This document shows positions 7,025 to 13,619 of a stretch of DNA of 13,619 nt, piece after piece; position 1 is the first letter of the stretch, and every line of letters begins with the position of its first letter. The notes below the pieces were generated by a model. The model was not told where the DNA came from. It worked only from the letters and a program-made list of their open reading frames with translations, and searched no databases. Source of the stretch: an uncultured Clostridia bacterium (GTDB lineage: Bacteria; Bacillota; Clostridia; Oscillospirales; Butyricicoccaceae); contig CALYTA010000006.1 of NCBI GenBank assembly GCA_945486175.1, forward strand, positions 1 through 13,619. Direction: 5' to 3'. A program made the translations under genes and the position numbers.

Positions 7025-7061
7025 TGTGCAAGCCTCCCTCAAGCGGGAGGTTTTTTGCACA
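7025..7061 (+). terminator. Intrinsic terminator 1 ending the rnf-DUF4015 transcript
   Basis: CCTCCC (7033-7038) pairs with GGGAGG (7045-7050) and is followed by six T (7051-7056), directly after the stop codon. An outer arm TGTGCAA (7025-7031) can also pair with TTGCACA (7055-7061). Confidence 0.85.
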
Positions 7062-7076
7062 TAGAATACACAGATT

Positions 7077-7110
7077 TCCGGCTGGCACGCAGGTGTGGGC
7101 CGGATTTTTT
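7077..7110 (+). terminator. Intrinsic terminator 2, in tandem
   Basis: TCCGGC (7077-7082) pairs with GCCGGA (7099-7104). Inside, CAC (7086-7088) pairs with GTG (7093-7095). Six T follow (7105-7110). It lies 16 bases past the first terminator and upstream of the response-regulator promoter. Confidence 0.65.
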
Positions 7111-7127
7111 GTGCCGATTTTCCCTCG

Positions 7128-7170
7128 TTTACAAAAAAGTGATGAATTGCGCCATAAAATGCCGTATAAT
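7128..7170 (+). promoter_or_regulatory. Promoter of the two-component operon, with a possible response-regulator half-site
   Basis: A perfect -10 TATAAT (7165-7170) with no good -35 at the normal distance, which suggests an activator. TTTACA (7128-7133) ends exactly 31 bp before the -10. The htrA promoter has TTAACA at the same distance. Binding by the adjacent regulator is inference. Confidence 0.55.
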
Positions 7171-7209
7171 AAAAGGCGAACCATGCAGTTACGAAGAGGA
7201 GGAGCGGGC

Positions 7210-7887
7210 ATGAGCAAGAAAATTCTGATCGTAGAGGACGATGGCAACATCCGTGAGCTTCTGCGTTTGTACCTCGAACGCGAGGGATATGAAATTACCG
7301 AGGCGGAAAATGGCGAGGAGGGCGTTGCACAGTGGCGCAAGGTCAATCCGGATATGATTCTGCTGGATGTCATGATGCCGGTCATGGACGGCTGGGAGGT
7401 CTGTAAAATCATCCGCGCCGAGAGCAAGGTGCCGATTATCATCCTGACCGCCAAGGGCGAGACCTTCGACAAGGTCAACGGCCTGGAAATGGGCGCCGAT
7501 GATTACATTGTCAAGCCGCTGGAGATGCGCGAGGTTGTCGCGCGCGTGCGCGCGGTATTCCGCCGCTTTGCACCGGAGGACAGCGGCAAAATCTCATTTG
7601 ACAAGCTCACCATAGACAAGCAGGCATATGACCTGATTATCGACGGCAAGCGCGTCGATGCGCCGCCGAAGGAAATCGAACTGCTGTATTTCCTCGCGTC
7701 CAGCCCGAACCGCGTGTTTACGCGCGCACAGCTGCTGGACGATGTCTGGGGCTTTGATTATTTCGGCGATACCCGCACGGTTGATGTCCATGTCAAGCGC
7801 CTGCGCGAAAAGCTCGAAGGCGTCAGCGACAAGTGGGAGCTGAAAACCGTCTGGGGCGTCGGCTATAAATTTGAAACCAGGGATTGA
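7210..7887 (+). CDS. OmpR/PhoB-family response regulator
   Basis: A 225-residue DNA-binding response regulator. The receiver domain (about 4-118) shows the acidic pair Glu9/Asp10-Asp11, the phosphoacceptor Asp53 in LLDVMMP, Thr80 and the conserved Lys102 in VKPLE. The winged-helix domain (about 127-222) has the usual PPKEIELLYFLASSPNRVFTR segment and the final VWGVGYKFE hairpin. The frame is open upstream to 7024, but that region is the tandem terminators and promoter. ATG 7210 follows GAGGAGGAG (7196-7204) by five bases and gives the canonical MSKKILIVEDD start. It forms an operon with the histidine kinase three bases downstream and probably controls its own promoter and htrA. The sequence alone does not separate PhoP, WalR, CssR and similar subtypes. 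Confidence 0.95.
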   Translation: MSKKILIVEDDGNIRELLRLYLEREGYEITEAENGEEGVAQWRKVNPDMILLDVMMPVMDGWEVCKIIRAESKVPIIILTAKGETFDKVNGLEMGADDYIVKPLEMREVVARVRAVFRRFAPEDSGKISFDKLTIDKQAYDLIIDGKRVDAPPKEIELLYFLASSPNRVFTRAQLLDDVWGFDYFGDTRTVDVHVKRLREKLEGVSDKWELKTVWGVGYKFETRD

Positions 7888-7890
7888 TTC

Positions 7891-9360
7891 ATGAGAAATA
7901 TTTTTGTCAAGAACTATATGGCGTTCGCACTGCTGATCCTCATCAGCTTTACCTTTGCGGGCGGCGTGTTCATGGCGCAGGTCAGCCGCTATTCCGTGCA
8001 GGAAAAGCAGGAGCAGCTGGAGACAACCGTCAGCTATGTCGACGCGATTGTCGAAAACAACTCTGTCCTGCTGCAGACGCAGGATAATACATTCCTCAAG
8101 ACCTATCTGGACCAGCAGGCGGCAGTCAGCGGCTGCACGATCCTGCTGACCGATCCACAGGGCAAAGTGCTGATCTGCTCGCTGCCGAAGAATGATGGCA
8201 TTGAAAAAGACCAGATTCAGGGTACCGTCAGCGCAAAGCTGGTTCAGTCCATCCGGGACAAGGGCTCTTATTTCGGGCTGGGCAATGTCAGCGGCCTGTT
8301 TTCGGAAAACTATTTTATTGCGGGTGCAAACTGTGTGGATGAGACCGGGCAGACAGCTGCACTGGTCATCGCGGCAATTCCGTCCGCTTCGACCACCGGA
8401 CTGATGCACACCATCATGCGCAGCTATCTGTTCATCGTCGCCATCACGCTGGTGCTGACGCTGATTATCAGCTGGTTCCTGTCGGATATGCTGACGCGGC
8501 CGCTCAAGGGACTGGTTTCCGCGGCGAAAAAGTTCGGGCACGGCGAATTTGACGTGCGCGTTTCGGAGAACAACAACTGCGATGAAATCGATGAGCTGGC
8601 AATCAGCTTCAACAACATGGCAACCTCGCTGCAGCAGCAGGAGGAGCTGAGCCGCGGCTTTGTCGCGAATGTCTCGCATGAGCTGAAAACCCCGATGACA
8701 TCCATCCGCGGCTTTGTCGACGGCATGCTGGACGGTACGATTCCGCAGGAGCGCCATCCACAGTACCTGCGCATCATCTCGGAGGAGGTTGACCGCCTGT
8801 CGCGCCTTGTCATGCGCATGCTGGACGCGGCGAAAATCCAGGCGGGTGAGCTGATTATCACGCCGGCACCGTTCGACCTGACGGAAATGGCGGCGCGTGT
8901 GCTCATCAGCTTTGAAAAGCAGATCAATGACAAACAGCTGGAAATGGATGTCGATCTGCAGGACAGCCTGATTGTCAACGGTGACAGCGACCATATTTAC
9001 CGCGTCATTTACAACCTTGTGGACAATGCGGTCAAGTTCGTCAATGACGGCGGCACGCTGACCATCCGCGCGGAGGAGGAGGGCACAATGAGCCTGTTCT
9101 CGATCCGCAATACAGGTTCTGAAATCCCGGCGGAGGATCTGCCGCATGTCTTTGACCGTTTTTACAAGGTCGACCGCAGCCGCAGCCGTGACCGCACGGG
9201 CGCAGGCCTCGGACTGTATATCGTCAAATCCATCATCAATCTGCACGGCGGTGAAATTTCCGTGCGCTCGGCGAACGGAGAGACTGAGTTTGCGTTCACC
9301 GTCCCGCTCGCACAGAAACCGTCCGGCGGGAATGAAGCACGCCAGCTGACACAAAAATAA
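7891..9360 (+). CDS. Membrane sensor histidine kinase (HAMP, HisKA, HATPase)
   Basis: A 489-residue sensor kinase, partner of the preceding regulator. Layout: helix 1 (about 9-29); extracytoplasmic sensor (30-175), the size of a PAS-like sensor; helix 2 (about 176-198); HAMP (199-251); HisKA dimerisation domain with the phospho-accepting His263 in NVSHELKTP; and HATPase domain with N box YNLVDNAVKF (374-383), G1 region IRNTGSEIP (405-413), FDRFYKVDRS (421-430) and G2 box GAGLGLYIVK (437-446). The G1 region has Asn and Glu where textbook DxGxG has Asp and Gly; VanS-like kinases show similar changes, so activity is still expected. Its weak ribosome binding site (AGGGA, 7879-7883) is inside the end of the regulator gene, so translation is probably coupled. 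The signal sensed is unknown; the HtrA neighbour suggests envelope or secretion stress. Confidence 0.94.
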   Translation: MRNIFVKNYMAFALLILISFTFAGGVFMAQVSRYSVQEKQEQLETTVSYVDAIVENNSVLLQTQDNTFLKTYLDQQAAVSGCTILLTDPQGKVLICSLPKNDGIEKDQIQGTVSAKLVQSIRDKGSYFGLGNVSGLFSENYFIAGANCVDETGQTAALVIAAIPSASTTGLMHTIMRSYLFIVAITLVLTLIISWFLSDMLTRPLKGLVSAAKKFGHGEFDVRVSENNNCDEIDELAISFNNMATSLQQQEELSRGFVANVSHELKTPMTSIRGFVDGMLDGTIPQERHPQYLRIISEEVDRLSRLVMRMLDAAKIQAGELIITPAPFDLTEMAARVLISFEKQINDKQLEMDVDLQDSLIVNGDSDHIYRVIYNLVDNAVKFVNDGGTLTIRAEEEGTMSLFSIRNTGSEIPAEDLPHVFDRFYKVDRSRSRDRTGAGLGLYIVKSIINLHGGEISVRSANGETEFAFTVPLAQKPSGGNEARQLTQK

Positions 9361-9368
9361 CACAGAAA

Positions 9369-9402
9369 ACGCCTCTGCAGGCCATGCAGAGGCGTCTGTT
9401 TT
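9369..9402 (+). terminator. Intrinsic terminator after the histidine kinase
   Basis: A perfect 11-bp stem, ACGCCTCTGCA (9369-9379) with TGCAGAGGCGT (9385-9395), has a GGCCA loop and a CTGTTTT tail. AAAA just before the stem means it could also work on the opposite strand. Confidence 0.85.
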
Positions 9403-9417
9403 GCATGACGGCCCGGA

Positions 9418-9434
9418 TTCACAAAATCTTAACA
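9418..9434 (+). promoter_or_regulatory. PhoP-box-like direct repeat upstream of htrA
   Basis: TTCACA (9418-9423), five bases, TTAACA (9429-9434): two half-sites with an 11-bp period on one DNA face. This matches the TT[ACT]ACA-N5-TT[ACT]ACA style bound by OmpR/PhoB-type regulators such as Bacillus PhoP. It lies between the kinase terminator and the htrA -10, where an activator would bind. Assignment to the neighbouring regulator is inference. Confidence 0.55.
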
Positions 9435-9465
9435 TTGGCGACAACGAAAGATCATATTCCCCGCG

Positions 9466-9471
9466 TACAAT
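9466..9471 (+). promoter_or_regulatory. -10 element of the htrA promoter
   Basis: TACAAT lies 31 bp after the PhoP-box-like repeat and 27 bp before the htrA start codon. The region 17 bp upstream (AACGAA) is a poor -35, consistent with activator dependence. Confidence 0.5.
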
Positions 9472-9498
9472 AGAAGCATAACAAAGGAGGCTACGCTT

Positions 9499-10959
9499 AT
9501 GGATGAGTTTAATCGGAATAATGAATACGAAGATTCCCAGACCACTCCGTTCCAGACGCCGGTACGCGGCGCGGACGAGCAGCCGGGAAGTGCATATCAC
9601 AATACAGGCAGCTATCAGTCTTATAGCTATGGCAGCGATTCGTCTGCCGGCAGCACGGGCGGCAGCACACCACCCCCCGACGGCCCAACCGGCCCTTCCG
9701 CCTATGAGCAGTGGAGCGGCGGACAGAAGCCGAATAAAAATAAGAAGCCGCGCGGGAAATTCCCGTGGAAGCCGGTACTTGCGGGCGTTGTCATTGCAGT
9801 GGTGGCGTTTGGCGGCGGCATGCTTGCGGGCGGCGGCATTGACCTGAACGGCCTGACGGCGGACAGCCCAAGCAGCACGGTGGAAAGCGGCAGCGGCCTG
9901 CCGGAGGATTCCACAAAGATGCAGGTCAGCGGTACATCCAATGCGGGCAGCGATGACGCGGCGAGCTATTCCGGTGTATATGAAAAGGTCACCCCGTCCA
10001 TCGTGTCCATTGTTGTCGATGACATCCAGATGGGCAGTGAGTCATCCGGCTCCGGCGTCATCATGAGTGAAGACGGCTATATCATCACAAACAACCATGT
10101 CGTGGAGGACGGCGATAAAATTACCGTCGTTATGAACGATTCCACTACCTATGAGGCGGAGCTGATCGGCACGGATGAACAGACCGACCTGGCTGTGATT
10201 AAGATCGATGCAACCGGCCTGACCGCCGCGGAATTCGGCAATTCGGATGACGTCAGGGTTGGTGACCGCGCGTTCGCCATCGGTTCGCCCGGCGGCGTGG
10301 AATTCCAGAACAGCTTTACCGGCGGCTTTATCTCCGCCATCAACCGCAATGTCACGATCAATGACCGCGAAATGACGCTCATTCAGACAGATACCGCGAT
10401 CAATCCGGGCAACTCCGGCGGTGCGCTCATCAATACGAACGGGCAGGTCATCGGCATTACCTCTTCCAAGCTGAGCGCGACCAGCGCGGACAGCGCTTCG
10501 ATTGAAGGCATGGGCTTTGCCATTCCGACCAACACGGTCAAGGAAGTCGTCGACCAGCTCATTGCCTATGGCCATGTCACCGGCCGTCCCGCGATCGGCA
10601 TCAGCGGCTATGACATCGATGAAATGCGCGCAGCTTATTACAAAATCCCGCAGGGCGTCATGGTCACCAGTGTCGATACCGCGTCCGATGCCTATCAGCA
10701 GGGCGTCAAGGAGGGCGATATCATCACCGGCGTAAACGGCGAGGAAATCACCTGCATGAGCGAGATCAACTCGATCAAGAACAACATGAAGGCAGGCGAC
10801 TCGATGGAGCTGACGATCTACCGCTCCGGCAAGACGCTCACCATCCGGATTACGCTGGTCGATCAGGCGGATCTGGCAGGCACCTCTGCGACGCAGCAGG
10901 ATTCGTCGCAGGACGGGCAGACCAGTCCATACGGCCGCTATGGCTATACCATTCCGTAA
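9499..10959 (+). CDS. HtrA/DegP-like membrane-anchored serine protease with PDZ domain
   Basis: A 486-residue HtrA-family protease of the Gram-positive type. Residues 1-87 are a low-complexity, Gly/Ser/Pro/Gln-rich, probably cytoplasmic tail. One helix (about 90-113) anchors it, and a Ser/Gly-rich linker (about 120-155) leads to the trypsin-like domain (about 158-355). The catalytic triad is intact: His200 in ITNNHVVEDG, Asp230 in TDLAVIKID, Ser306 in GNSGGALIN. A single PDZ domain follows (about 365-455), then a polar Gln/Ser/Asp-rich end. It would degrade or refold misfolded exported proteins outside the membrane. AAAGGAGG (9483-9490) is eight bases before ATG. The gene has its own terminator and a likely activator-dependent promoter. 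Its place after a two-component pair recalls B. subtilis CssRS control of HtrA/HtrB, but direct orthology is not shown. Confidence 0.94.
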   Translation: MDEFNRNNEYEDSQTTPFQTPVRGADEQPGSAYHNTGSYQSYSYGSDSSAGSTGGSTPPPDGPTGPSAYEQWSGGQKPNKNKKPRGKFPWKPVLAGVVIAVVAFGGGMLAGGGIDLNGLTADSPSSTVESGSGLPEDSTKMQVSGTSNAGSDDAASYSGVYEKVTPSIVSIVVDDIQMGSESSGSGVIMSEDGYIITNNHVVEDGDKITVVMNDSTTYEAELIGTDEQTDLAVIKIDATGLTAAEFGNSDDVRVGDRAFAIGSPGGVEFQNSFTGGFISAINRNVTINDREMTLIQTDTAINPGNSGGALINTNGQVIGITSSKLSATSADSASIEGMGFAIPTNTVKEVVDQLIAYGHVTGRPAIGISGYDIDEMRAAYYKIPQGVMVTSVDTASDAYQQGVKEGDIITGVNGEEITCMSEINSIKNNMKAGDSMELTIYRSGKTLTIRITLVDQADLAGTSATQQDSSQDGQTSPYGRYGYTIP

Positions 10960-10978
10960 CTTCCATATGACAGCAAAT

Positions 10979-11016
10979 ATGCTCCCTCTGTGTGCAGGCA
11001 GCCGCAGGGGGAGCAT
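10979..11016 (+). terminator. Hairpin terminator after htrA
   Basis: A 12-pair stem (one G-U) forms between ATGCTCCCTCTG (10979-10990) and 11005-11016. The tail (TTTCTG, then TTC and TTTCTTTT further on) is T-rich but interrupted, so termination may be incomplete. Confidence 0.7.
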
Positions 11017-11073
11017 TTCTGTGTTCGTGTTTCTTTTGTAACAAAAGTGTTGGTCAAACGCCCAAACAGGCGG

Positions 11074-11091
11074 GAAAATTCCGCAATTTTC
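11074..11091. repeat. Perfect inverted repeat upstream of the purL promoter
   Basis: GAAAATT (11074-11080), CCGC, AATTTTC (11085-11091): perfect seven-base arms. It ends 32 bp before the purL -35 and has no T-run directly after it, so it may be an operator rather than a terminator. No known regulator site is recognised. Confidence 0.45.
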
Positions 11092-11123
11092 GCGCAAAAT
11101 ACGGTTTTTCTGCCACTCTGCCC

Positions 11124-11152
11124 TTGAAAAGGGAGGGGAAAAACGGTATGAT
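11124..11152 (+). promoter_or_regulatory. Sigma-A-type promoter of purL
   Basis: TTGAAA (11124-11129) and TATGAT (11147-11152) with ideal 17-bp spacing. Transcription would start near 11159, leaving about 55 nt before the purL ATG. That is too short for a purine riboswitch, and none is seen. Confidence 0.7.
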
Positions 11153-11236
11153 AGTATTAAATATGCTATTCGTAAAAATTTGACGACTATACTATGTTTT
11201 TTCGAGGTGCAACATGGCAGTATTAAGATGCTATAC
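11148..11236. repeat. Imperfect direct repeat spanning the purL -10 region and start codon
   Basis: Copy 1 (11148-11169) and copy 2 (11214-11234) both read ATG, two bases, AGTATTAA, one or two bases, ATGCTAT. The exact blocks are 11153-11160 = 11219-11226 and 11163-11169 = 11228-11234. Each copy also has an ATACT (11189-11193 and 11233-11237) that is the reverse complement of its AGTAT. Confidence 0.6.
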
Positions 11237-13619
11237 TGAAAAACGCAGCGGATTCGACAGCGCATCGCAGTCGCTGTGCAGCAGCATGCGCGAGCTGCTG
11301 GAGATTCCGGCGCTCACCTATGTGCGCGAGCTGTGCCGATACGATGTCGAGGGCATTGACGCGGAGGTCTATGCGAAGGCGAAGAACATTGTGTTCTCCG
11401 AGCCGATGGTGGATGACTGCTATGATGAGCAGTTCCCGATGCCGGAAGGCGATTACCGCATTCTCGCGGTCGAGCCGCTGCCGGGCCAGTATGACCAGCG
11501 CTCGGATTCGTGCGCACAGTGCATTCAGCTGATGACGCAGGGCGAACGCCCGAAGGTCGCGGCGGCACATATCTATGTGCTCGGCGGCAAGCTGACGGAC
11601 GCGGAGCTGGATAAAATCCGCGGCTATCTCATCAACCCGGTCGACTCCCGCGAGGCGTCTGCGGACAAGCCGGAAACCCTTGAGGCAAATTATGCCATTC
11701 CGACCACGGTCGACACCGTCGAGGGCTTTATCTCGATGGACACTGCGGCGCTGGAGGACATGCGCACCAGTCTCGGCCTGGCGATGGAGCTGGACGACCT
11801 GCAGTTCCTCCAGAGCTATTTTGCGGGCGAGGAAAAGCGCGACCCGACCATCACCGAGGTGCGCATGATCGACACCTACTGGTCTGACCACTGCCGTCAC
11901 ACCACCTTCCTGACTGAGATCGACAACAGCATCATCGATGACCAGATGGTCAAGGATGCATTTGACCGCTATCTGGCGGGCCGCCGTGAGGTCTATGGCG
12001 AGGAGAAGGCGGCAAAGCGCCCGATCACGCTGATGGATGTCGGCACCGCTGCCGGCAAGGTGCTCAAGAAGCGCGGCAATCTGGCAAACCTCGACGAGAG
12101 CGAAGAGATCAATGCGTGCTCTATCCGCATCCAGGCAACCGTAGACGGCAAGAAAGAGCCGTGGCTGCTGATGTTCAAGAACGAGACGCACAACCATCCG
12201 ACCGAGATCGAGCCGTTCGGCGGCGCGGCGACCTGCCTCGGCGGCGCCATCCGTGACCCGCTGTCCGGCAGAAGCTATGTCTATCAGGCGATGCGTGTCA
12301 CCGGTGCGGGCGATCCGACGGTACCGCTGAATGAGACGCTGGAGCACAAGCTGCCGCAGCGCAAGCTGTGTACGACCGCAGCGGGCGGTTATTCGTCCTA
12401 CGGCAACCAGATCGGCCTTTCCACCGGCCTTGTCCATGAAATCTACCATCCGGGCTACGTCGCAAAGCGCATGGAAATCGGCGCGGTTGTCGGCGCGGCT
12501 CCGATTGAAAATGTGATCCGTGAGGTTCCGGATCCGGGCGATATTGTCATTCTGCTCGGCGGACGCACCGGCCGCGACGGCTGCGGCGGCGCAACCGGTT
12601 CCTCCAAGAGCCATACCACGGAATCTCTGGAAACCTGCGGCGCAGAAGTACAGAAGGGCAATCCGCCGGAGGAGCGCAAGATTCAGCGCCTGTTCCGCAA
12701 TCCGGAGGTCACCCGCATGATCCGCCGCTGCAACGACTTCGGCGCGGGCGGCGTATCTGTCGCCATCGGCGAGCTGGCAGACGGTCTGGATATCGACCTG
12801 AACGCCGTACCGAAGAAGTATGACGGTCTGGACGGCACCGAGCTGGCAATTTCCGAGTCCCAGGAGCGTATGGCAGTTGTCGTCGCGGCGGAGAACGTCG
12901 AGAAGTTCATCAAGATGGCAAATGAGGAAAACATCGAGGCAACTGTCGTTGCAACGGTCACCGACACCAACCGCCTGCGCATGACATGGAACGGCAAGAC
13001 GATTGTCGATGTCTCCCGCGACTTCCTCAACACCAACGGTGCATCCAAGCATGCGGACGCACACGTTTCCCAGCTGCCCGTTCCGAGCATTGAATGCCCG
13101 GCACAGGGTGCAAACCTGAAGGAAAAGATGCTGAATATGGCATCTACACTGAATATCTGCCTCGAGCGCGGCCTGACCGAGCGCTTTGACGGCTCCATCG
13201 GTGCAAGCTCCGTCTTCATGCCGTATGGCGGCAAGAACCAGCTGACCCCGACACAGGTCATGGCGGCAACGCTGCCGACCGCAGGCCAGTGCTCCACCGC
13301 TTCCGTCATGGGCTTCGGCTTCGACCCGTATTTCATGGAGCAGAATCCGTTCCTCGGCGCGTCCTGCGCAGTCATCGAATCGATGGCGCGTCTGGTTGCC
13401 GCAGGCTGTGATTACCGCACCGCTTACCTGACCTTCCAGGAGTATTTTGAACACCTCAACCGCGATCCGGAGAAGTTCGGCACACCGCTTGCCGCCCTGC
13501 TCGGCGCATATGACGCACAGGAAGCACTGGGCCGCGCAGCCATCGGCGGCAAGGACTCCATGTCCGGTACCTACGATGACATGCACGTACCGCCCACGCT
13601 GGTTTCGTTTGCAATTGCG
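11214..13619 (+). CDS. purL: Phosphoribosylformylglycinamidine synthase, long single-chain type (5' part)
   Basis: Cytoplasmic enzyme of de novo purine synthesis that converts FGAR, ATP and glutamine to FGAM. 802 codons are present without a stop, and the gene leaves the window. Clostridial single-chain enzymes are roughly 1,230-1,260 residues, so the glutaminase domain and part of the second synthetase half are missing here. Visible are the N-terminal PurS-like region (about 1-150), the linker motif YWSDHCRHTTF (222-232), the ATP/FGAR-binding segment FKNETHNHPTEIEPFGGA (321-338), DPLSGR (348-353), GGRTGRDGCGGATGSSKSH (449-467), and the second-half motif AIGGKDSMSGT (776-786). ATG 11214 follows GAGGTG (11204-11209) by four bases and gives MAVLRCYTEKRSGFD, a typical clostridial PurL start. 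It has its own promoter; neighbouring pur genes may follow beyond the window. Confidence 0.95.
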   Translation, partial: MAVLRCYTEKRSGFDSASQSLCSSMRELLEIPALTYVRELCRYDVEGIDAEVYAKAKNIVFSEPMVDDCYDEQFPMPEGDYRILAVEPLPGQYDQRSDSCAQCIQLMTQGERPKVAAAHIYVLGGKLTDAELDKIRGYLINPVDSREASADKPETLEANYAIPTTVDTVEGFISMDTAALEDMRTSLGLAMELDDLQFLQSYFAGEEKRDPTITEVRMIDTYWSDHCRHTTFLTEIDNSIIDDQMVKDAFDRYLAGRREVYGEEKAAKRPITLMDVGTAAGKVLKKRGNLANLDESEEINACSIRIQATVDGKKEPWLLMFKNETHNHPTEIEPFGGAATCLGGAIRDPLSGRSYVYQAMRVTGAGDPTVPLNETLEHKLPQRKLCTTAAGGYSSYGNQIGLSTGLVHEIYHPGYVAKRMEIGAVVGAAPIENVIREVPDPGDIVILLGGRTGRDGCGGATGSSKSHTTESLETCGAEVQKGNPPEERKIQRLFRNPEVTRMIRRCNDFGAGGVSVAIGELADGLDIDLNAVPKKYDGLDGTELAISESQERMAVVVAAENVEKFIKMANEENIEATVVATVTDTNRLRMTWNGKTIVDVSRDFLNTNGASKHADAHVSQLPVPSIECPAQGANLKEKMLNMASTLNICLERGLTERFDGSIGASSVFMPYGGKNQLTPTQVMAATLPTAGQCSTASVMGFGFDPYFMEQNPFLGASCAVIESMARLVAAGCDYRTAYLTFQEYFEHLNRDPEKFGTPLAALLGAYDAQEALGRAAIGGKDSMSGTYDDMHVPPTLVSFAIA

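Noticed and set aside
7024..7209. Extended start for the response regulator
   Set aside because: The extra 62 codons run through two terminators and the promoter. ATG 7210 has the ribosome binding site and the canonical receiver start.
8431..9360. Degenerate G1 box (Asn and Glu for Asp and Gly) as a sign of an inactive kinase
   Set aside because: VanS-like kinases show the same kind of change while active, and the H, N and G2 motifs are intact here.
10960..11213. Purine riboswitch before purL
   Set aside because: The leader from the predicted start site is only about 55 nt, and no three-way junction or conserved purine-aptamer core is visible.

Overview
The window is a gene-dense, moderately GC-rich stretch from what looks like an anaerobic Firmicute of class Clostridia, probably an Oscillospiraceae/Butyricicoccaceae-type gut bacterium. 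This placement is inferred from three things: the clostridial rnfCDGEAB gene order, the long clostridial-type PurL, and strong AAGGAGG-type ribosome binding sites. No rRNA or tRNA gene was available to confirm it. Every credible gene lies on the + strand.

Layout: (1) 79-318, a small HPr-fold protein lacking the catalytic histidine, followed by a weak terminator. (2) 319-670, a gene-free stretch with a promoter and a roughly 140-nt GC-rich, foldable leader. (3) 671-5768, a complete six-gene Rnf operon (rnfC, D, G, E, A, B) encoding the membrane ferredoxin:NAD+ oxidoreductase that couples electron flow to Na+ or H+ translocation. (4) 5819-7024, a membrane-anchored putative glycoside-hydrolase-like protein (DUF4015 type) 50 nt after rnfB and before any terminator, so probably the last gene of the rnf transcript; two terminator-like hairpins follow. 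(5) 7210-9360, an OmpR/PhoB-type response regulator and its histidine kinase. (6) 9499-10959, a membrane-anchored HtrA/DegP-like serine protease with its own promoter. (7) 11214-13619, the first 802 codons of purL, which runs off the right edge.

How the parts work together: the Rnf operon is an energy-conserving module. RnfB/RnfC carry flavin and Fe-S electron transfer on the cytoplasmic side, RnfD and RnfG carry covalent FMN, and RnfA/RnfE form the intramembrane Fe-S core. The two-component system and the HtrA protease look like an envelope or secretion-stress module. The htrA promoter carries a PhoP-box-like direct repeat (TTCACA-N5-TTAACA), and the response-regulator promoter carries a matching half-site (TTTACA) exactly 31 bp upstream of its -10 element, as in the htrA promoter. 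This suggests the regulator activates both itself and htrA.

I found no mobile element, CRISPR array, RNA gene or convincing new multi-gene system. The most unusual signals are regulatory: the rnf leader, with a canonical G-quadruplex motif overlapping a hairpin; the shared response-regulator/htrA promoter design; and a duplicated sequence around the purL start.
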